NCBI GenBank assembly: GCA_030544235.1
Contig: CM060470.1
Span: forward strand, 21,082,356-21,146,355
Reading direction: 5' to 3'
DNA length: 64,000 nt
From: Lepturacanthus savala
Taxonomy: Eukaryota; Chordata; Actinopteri; Scombriformes; Trichiuridae
Shown here: positions 60,156 through 64,000 of the stretch, in pieces
Layout: each line of letters opens with the position of its first letter
Position numbering within the stretch: the first letter of the stretch is position 1
The notes under the pieces: model-generated
Seen by the model: only the letters and a program-made list of their open reading frames with translations
Told to the model about the DNA's origin: nothing
Databases searched by the model: none
Translations under genes and position numbers: made by a program

Positions 60156-60464
60156 CACTGTAAAAACTTAACAGGTGAAGATATGTTGTTTTTGGTACAA
60201 TTAGTCAAATATTGAGTAGAATTATTTTATTCCACTGGCGGATAACTTGCTTATTTAAAGTTTTTTATTCCCTGATTTGGGTCAATTTGATCCTTTTTAA
60301 AGAAAACACAACTTAATTAACTTACGACACATTAAAGATTAAATTGACTAAAATCAAGGAAAAGTTAAATTATCTGCCAGTGGGATAAGATAATTCTACT
60401 CAATATTGGACTAATGTTACCAGAAACAACATATTTCCCACATACAATTTCAGTTTTTTCAGTG
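60156..60464. mobile_element. Foldback element with long inverted arms (family D)
   Basis: Left arm (from cactgtaaaaacttaacagg) and right arm (to cagttttttcagtg) are inverted copies about 95 bases long, sharing atgttgtttttggtacaatt and gagtagaattattttattcc. Related to 2952-3351. It ends 125 bases before a dip2a acceptor. Confidence 0.78.
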
Positions 60465-60588
60465 TAAGAAGAAAAGGAAGAAGTAGACAGTTATTCAATG
60501 TATTTAAAAACATTGTCTTCTTTCAGATTTTGTCCATGATGCTTCTTGTTTTCAGCCATTAAAGCAGATTAATTTCAAACACCTCTAG

Positions 60589-60699
60589 GTTGCACTCGTG
60601 TTTCCCAACAATGACCCGGTGATGTTCATGGTGGCGTTCTACGGCTGTCTGCTGGCTGAGCTGGTGCCTGTACCCATCGAAGTGCCGCTGACCAGAAAG
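60589..60699 (+). CDS. dip2a: dip2a coding exon (probably exon 10), first FAAL-like domain core
   Basis: 111-base exon, acceptor aaacacctctag, donor gtaaaa, phase 0 on both sides. It encodes VALVFPNNDPVMFMVAFYGC then LLAELVPVPIEVPLTRK, matching human DIP2A at all but one position (NNDP for NSDP). The FYGC-LLAELVPVPI segment is the strand-helix-strand unit found in all adenylate-forming enzymes (A2-like region). The tail PIEVPLTRK is typical of DIP2 and of fatty-acyl-AMP ligases. A Lys codon abuts the donor, as in other members. Confidence 0.97.
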
Positions 60700-62256
60700 G
60701 TAAAAAAAAACTGAAAATACAGTCATGAAGGGAACTGTTATGCAAGACAAGTGCAGAGCAGGAGTGACCCCTGCTGGACATATAACTACTAAATTATTGA
60801 AGGGAGACAAGACCATTTTCTTTCCTTTTTTATTTATTTATTAATTTATTCAGTTTGTCATTTAACAATGAATAGAATGACATAAGGCACACATGAAACA
60901 ATAGAGTTGAAATTCAACTAAAAACAACAAAGCAGCAAAGCCTCAGTTCCTCTTATGCTCCTCAGTTCCTCCAACCATCAGTACATCTGTTGCTGTTCTT
61001 AAGGAAACCATAGTACATTTTCTATATATTCCAGAACTTGTCAAGTTTGTTATTTATAATATAACTTAACGCTAAATAAAATGTATTCCTAGCAAGCTAT
61101 AAATCATTTAGCTTCTTTTAAGCTTTATACTTGTAATGTGTAGATTGGCACATTTTTGCATATTTTACAAATGCCAGTATTTGGTTAAAAAAACACCTAA
61201 AAAATTGGATATTTTCAAAAAACTCAATGCATATTGAATTGTTTGGTGAGGATTATTACAGCCTTGGATATGTCAAAGATTTAATGATTTTTTTTTTTTT
61301 TATTTGCAATGTCAGATTTTTATAAAACCCAACAAATCCAATTTGCATTATTTGGTAGTTATGAACTGGACTAAAGTGGTTGAACGATTTATAAAAAAAA
61401 ATATATAGTAATGTATATTATTATTAGAGCTTTAACATGTGTGACATTTGGCACACAATCAGGAATAAGTTAGAATTAATAGAACAGGTATGAAGGATTA
61501 AATGGATATGTTATTTAAAAAAGGTTCAATACGATTCAGAGGAATGTTGACACCAACGGGTCCAACACTTTCTTCCAAGAGAGCGTTTTCTTGCGTTGAT
61601 GTTCGGGATTTATTCCAGTATCCCAGAATATTTGTTTCTACCCAGGAACATTTAGTTTCTAGGAGTAATCTAGTTGTAATTAGTGGCGTGATTATGACTG
61701 CAGCAGCTTTATCTCCTAAGTGTTGTAATTACAGAGCAGCGTGATGTATCGGTGTCTGCAGCACATCCATCAGCTTCCACTGTACCAGACTCATCCACAT
61801 TAGTTACACAGGCAGAATATTAATGTGTGTTCCTGATTGCTCTTTGTGAGGCGCCGCTGGCAGACGCTGCTCCGTAATGAGATTGGAGTGAGGTGAAATG
61901 TGTAATTCCAGTCAAAATATTAGATCACAGGCCAACTGTTCTTGAGACGCAGACACAGACTCCTTGACTACCCACTTTTCTCCTGCTCTTTTTTCCTTTG
62001 TCCTCTATCCGACTCCCTTCTTTCCTGCACACCATGTTTTGCGCAGCCAATCAAATATAAGTGATTATGTGTCAGATCTGGCTTTTATTCCTGTGATGCT
62101 CAGGCTTTGATGCCGTGCAGCAAGTTTTTTAATAGTAATTAGCTGTCACTTTGCTTTCTTACCTGCTGCTGCTTTGATCTACGAGAGGTTTCTTCTTCTC
62201 TCTCATGGTGTCTTTTCTTGAATCATTCATGTTTTTAATTTCATTACTTATCCATA

Positions 62257-62616
62257 CTCTACCATTCAAAAGTTTGGGGTTACCTGGACAATTTTGTGTT
62301 TTCCATGAAAGGTCACACTTATATTTACCACCGTGAATTGTAAAATGAATAGAAAATATAGTCAAGTGCTTTCATCAAAGGAAGGTCAGTTCCTCTAACC
62401 AGCTAAACTGTTGTCAGCTGTGCTAACATGATAGCACAAGGGCTTTCTAATCATCCTGGTAGTTGTGGAAATGGGTCTCTATACACCTATGTAGATATTG
62501 CACCAAAAAACAGACATTTGCAGCTAGAATAGTCATTTACCACATTTTACCATCATTGAAAAAATTAGTGCTTTTCTTTCAATAATAAGGACCTTTCGAA
62601 CTTTTGAACGGTAGTG
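62257..62616. mobile_element. Tc1-like internally deleted element (family C)
   Basis: Left end ctctaccattcaaaagtttg, right end cttttgaacggtagtg, TA on both sides. About 360 bases, more deleted than the 50418 copy. Confidence 0.85.
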
Positions 62617-62806
62617 TATATAATCAAACAAGGCATGCAGATAAGTTATGGATATTGTCATAGACTGAGTGCATTTCATACATTTCATAAATTCTCATTC
62701 ATTATAAGTAATATCAAAGAGAACTTGTATTTATTTTATTAAAATTCAGACAAAATAGGAAAAGCACTTGTGTAAATAACAAGATACCCAACTTATTTTG
62801 AATAGC

Positions 62807-62809
<3 letters not shown>

Positions 62810-62897
<88 letters not shown>
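62810..62897. repeat. TA microsatellite, 44 units
   Basis: Uninterrupted TA repeat that runs directly into a Tc1-like remnant. Confidence 0.97.
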
Positions 62898-62900
<3 letters not shown>

Positions 62901-63210
62901 CCAGACAATTTAGCATTTTCCATGAAAATGAAATGAATAGAAAAGTTTATTACATTAACCTTCTGATGCAATGATCAAACACATTGTACCATTAGAACAC
63001 TGGAGTGATAGTTGTTGGAAATGGGCCTCTATACACCTATGTAGATATTGCACCAAAAACCAGACATTTGCAGCTAGAATAGTCATTTACCACATTATCA
63101 ATGTATAGAGTGTATTTCTGATTTTTCTGATTAGTTTAAAGTTATTTTCATTTTCAAAATTTCAAAAATAAAAGAATTTCTAAGTAACCCCTAACTTTCG
63201 AATGGTAGTG
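62898..63210. mobile_element. Tc1-like element remnant (family C) abutting a TA repeat
   Basis: Starts cacccagacaatttagcatt, lacking the outermost left terminus, and ends ctttcgaatggtagtg before TA. The interior matches family C (gatattgcaccaaaaaccag, tttgcagctagaatagtcat). Confidence 0.83.
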
Positions 63211-63259
63211 TAGCTTATAGTTGTGTGACAGGACTGTTTCCTCTCGTTGGTTCCTTTAG

Positions 63260-63383
63260 GACGCAGGAAGCCAGCAGATCGGCTTCCTGTTGGGCAGCTG
63301 TGGCGTCACGTTGGCTCTGACCACCGACGCCTGTCAGAAGGGCCTGCCCAAAGCACAGACGGGGGAGGTGGCCACCTTCAAAG
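63260..63383 (+). CDS. dip2a: dip2a coding exon (probably exon 11), first FAAL-like domain
   Basis: 124-base exon, acceptor ggttcctttag, donor gtacag. It enters in phase 0 and leaves in phase 1. It encodes DAGSQQIGFLLGSCGVTLAL then TTDACQKGLPKAQTGEVATFK. Human DIP2A differs at only a few places (V for I, F for T, A for T). The SCGVTLALTTDAC segment is the next strand of the adenylate-forming fold. The exon is separated from the following one by an intron of only 98 bases, the shortest in the window. Confidence 0.96.
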
Positions 63384-63481
63384 GTACAGCCTGTTTTTGT
63401 TTTGTTTTTTTTGGAAACCGCAACTGTCCGCCTGAAAAGCCTGACCGGGTTTGAAGTGTTTCCGTGTGTCTGTCCCTGCAG

Positions 63482-63591
63482 GCTGGCCGCGGCTGCTGTG
63501 GTTCGTGACAGATGGAAAACATGTCGTGAAGCCTCCAAAAGACTGGCACCCTCCGATAAGAGAAGCCAGCAATGACATCGCCTACATAGAA
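63482..63591 (+). CDS. dip2a: dip2a coding exon (probably exon 12), first FAAL-like domain; last exon in window
   Basis: 110-base exon, acceptor ctgtccctgcag, donor gtgaga. It enters in phase 1 and leaves in phase 0. It encodes GWPRLLWFVTDGKHVVKPPK then DWHPPIREASNDIAYIE. Human DIP2A has GWPPLSWLVIDGKHLAKPPK and TAYIE. The next residues expected (YKTSKEGS, the region standing for the ATP-binding loop of adenylate-forming enzymes) are encoded outside the window. Catalytic status therefore cannot be judged from here. Confidence 0.96.
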
Positions 63592-64000
63592 GTGAGAGCG
63601 GTTCAACTGACTGTGGGATGTAGAAAAGATATTTCACACTTAGGGCTGATTGCTTTTAAGAAAAAATTGAATTGTGACGTTTCTGGCAGATATTTTGCGA
63701 TTTCAGTTTCATTCACAATTTTCTTCAAATCAAGTTTTCCATTTACAAGCATCACAGAAACTAACATCTTACCATCAAGACAAAGAATGCCATGACTCTA
63801 ATGGAAGAATGAAAACTAAAGTCAAGAATTAATTTCAGATGTAGTTCTATTTATTAACCAGGCCTGTCCAGGCCTGTTTTTCACTGTTTTAGCTATAAAT
63901 GATAAGAAATATAGAATATCTCTACAACCACAAAGGTTATGTACTTAAACTTGACATCAAAATAAATCTACATGTGAGGTGACTCCAGAAGTGTCAGTCA
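63592..64000 (+). other. dip2a: dip2a intron, 5' part only
   Basis: Starts with the donor gtgaga and runs off the window. AT-rich, with no recognised element. Confidence 0.85.

Larger units (their letters stand above)
58920..60588 (+). other. dip2a: dip2a intron, 1669 bases
   Basis: GT-AG phase 0 intron. It has a TA run (59332-59359), a CA run (59449-59513) and a foldback element (60156-60464) shortly before the acceptor. Confidence 0.88.
60700..63259 (+). other. dip2a: dip2a intron, 2560 bases, with tandem Tc1-like derivatives
   Basis: GT-AG phase 0 intron. The left part to 62256 is AT-rich and unique-looking. The right part has two Tc1-like deletion derivatives and a 44-unit TA repeat, ending about 50 bases before the acceptor. 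Confidence 0.88.

Overview
The window is vertebrate nuclear DNA, almost certainly from a bony fish. It has AT-rich introns, long CA/TG microsatellites, several internally deleted Tc1-like elements of the kind common in teleosts, hAT-like and tRNA-SINE copies, and spliced exons of one recognisable vertebrate gene. There is no bacterial, viral or plasmid content, and no complete gene lies inside the window. The species cannot be named from the sequence.

The only protein-coding gene I can support is dip2a (disco-interacting protein 2 homolog A), on the + strand, in the right-hand 24 kb. Eleven coding exons between 39959 and 63591 all have GT/AG borders. They join in one open frame of 493 whole codons (1481 bases) that lines up with roughly residues 31-525 of the ~1570-residue vertebrate protein. 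These cover the DMAP1-binding N-terminal region, a Ser/Thr-rich linker, and the start of the first fatty-acyl-AMP-ligase-like domain. The initiator exon was not found and probably lies upstream; the remaining exons lie beyond the right edge. The paralogue call rests on A-type sequence in the linker (RVIQGSSTSSSASSTSSHPGGR-like) and the motif RSVLVQSSVE.

Bases 1-39958 hold no recognisable coding exon. They are either the first intron of dip2a or intergenic DNA. They contain a Tc1-like deletion derivative (853-1290), a foldback element (2952-3351), many copies of an about 330-base element with AGAGCTGCAACNATTAGTC-like ends (family A), an unusual 460-base minisatellite with a palindromic head (10338-10799), a GC/pyrimidine-rich block with a strong G-quadruplex motif (18690-19720), a SINE with perfect 13-base target duplications (26911-27272), a hAT-like element (29658-30085) and a CpG-rich block (36340-36760) that could be an alternative promoter.

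Within dip2a the introns hold more of the same families, including a SINE nested in a family A copy (44460-44806) and a Tc1-like element nested in an older repeat (50418-50965). The points most worth checking are: seven consecutive frame-neutral exons; a CA repeat 12 bases after a splice donor; a possible alternative terminal exon with stop and AATAAA at 52638-52790; and three X-box (RFX-type) palindromes. I see no convincing new biological system. It looks like an ordinary vertebrate locus with interesting regulatory and repeat details.
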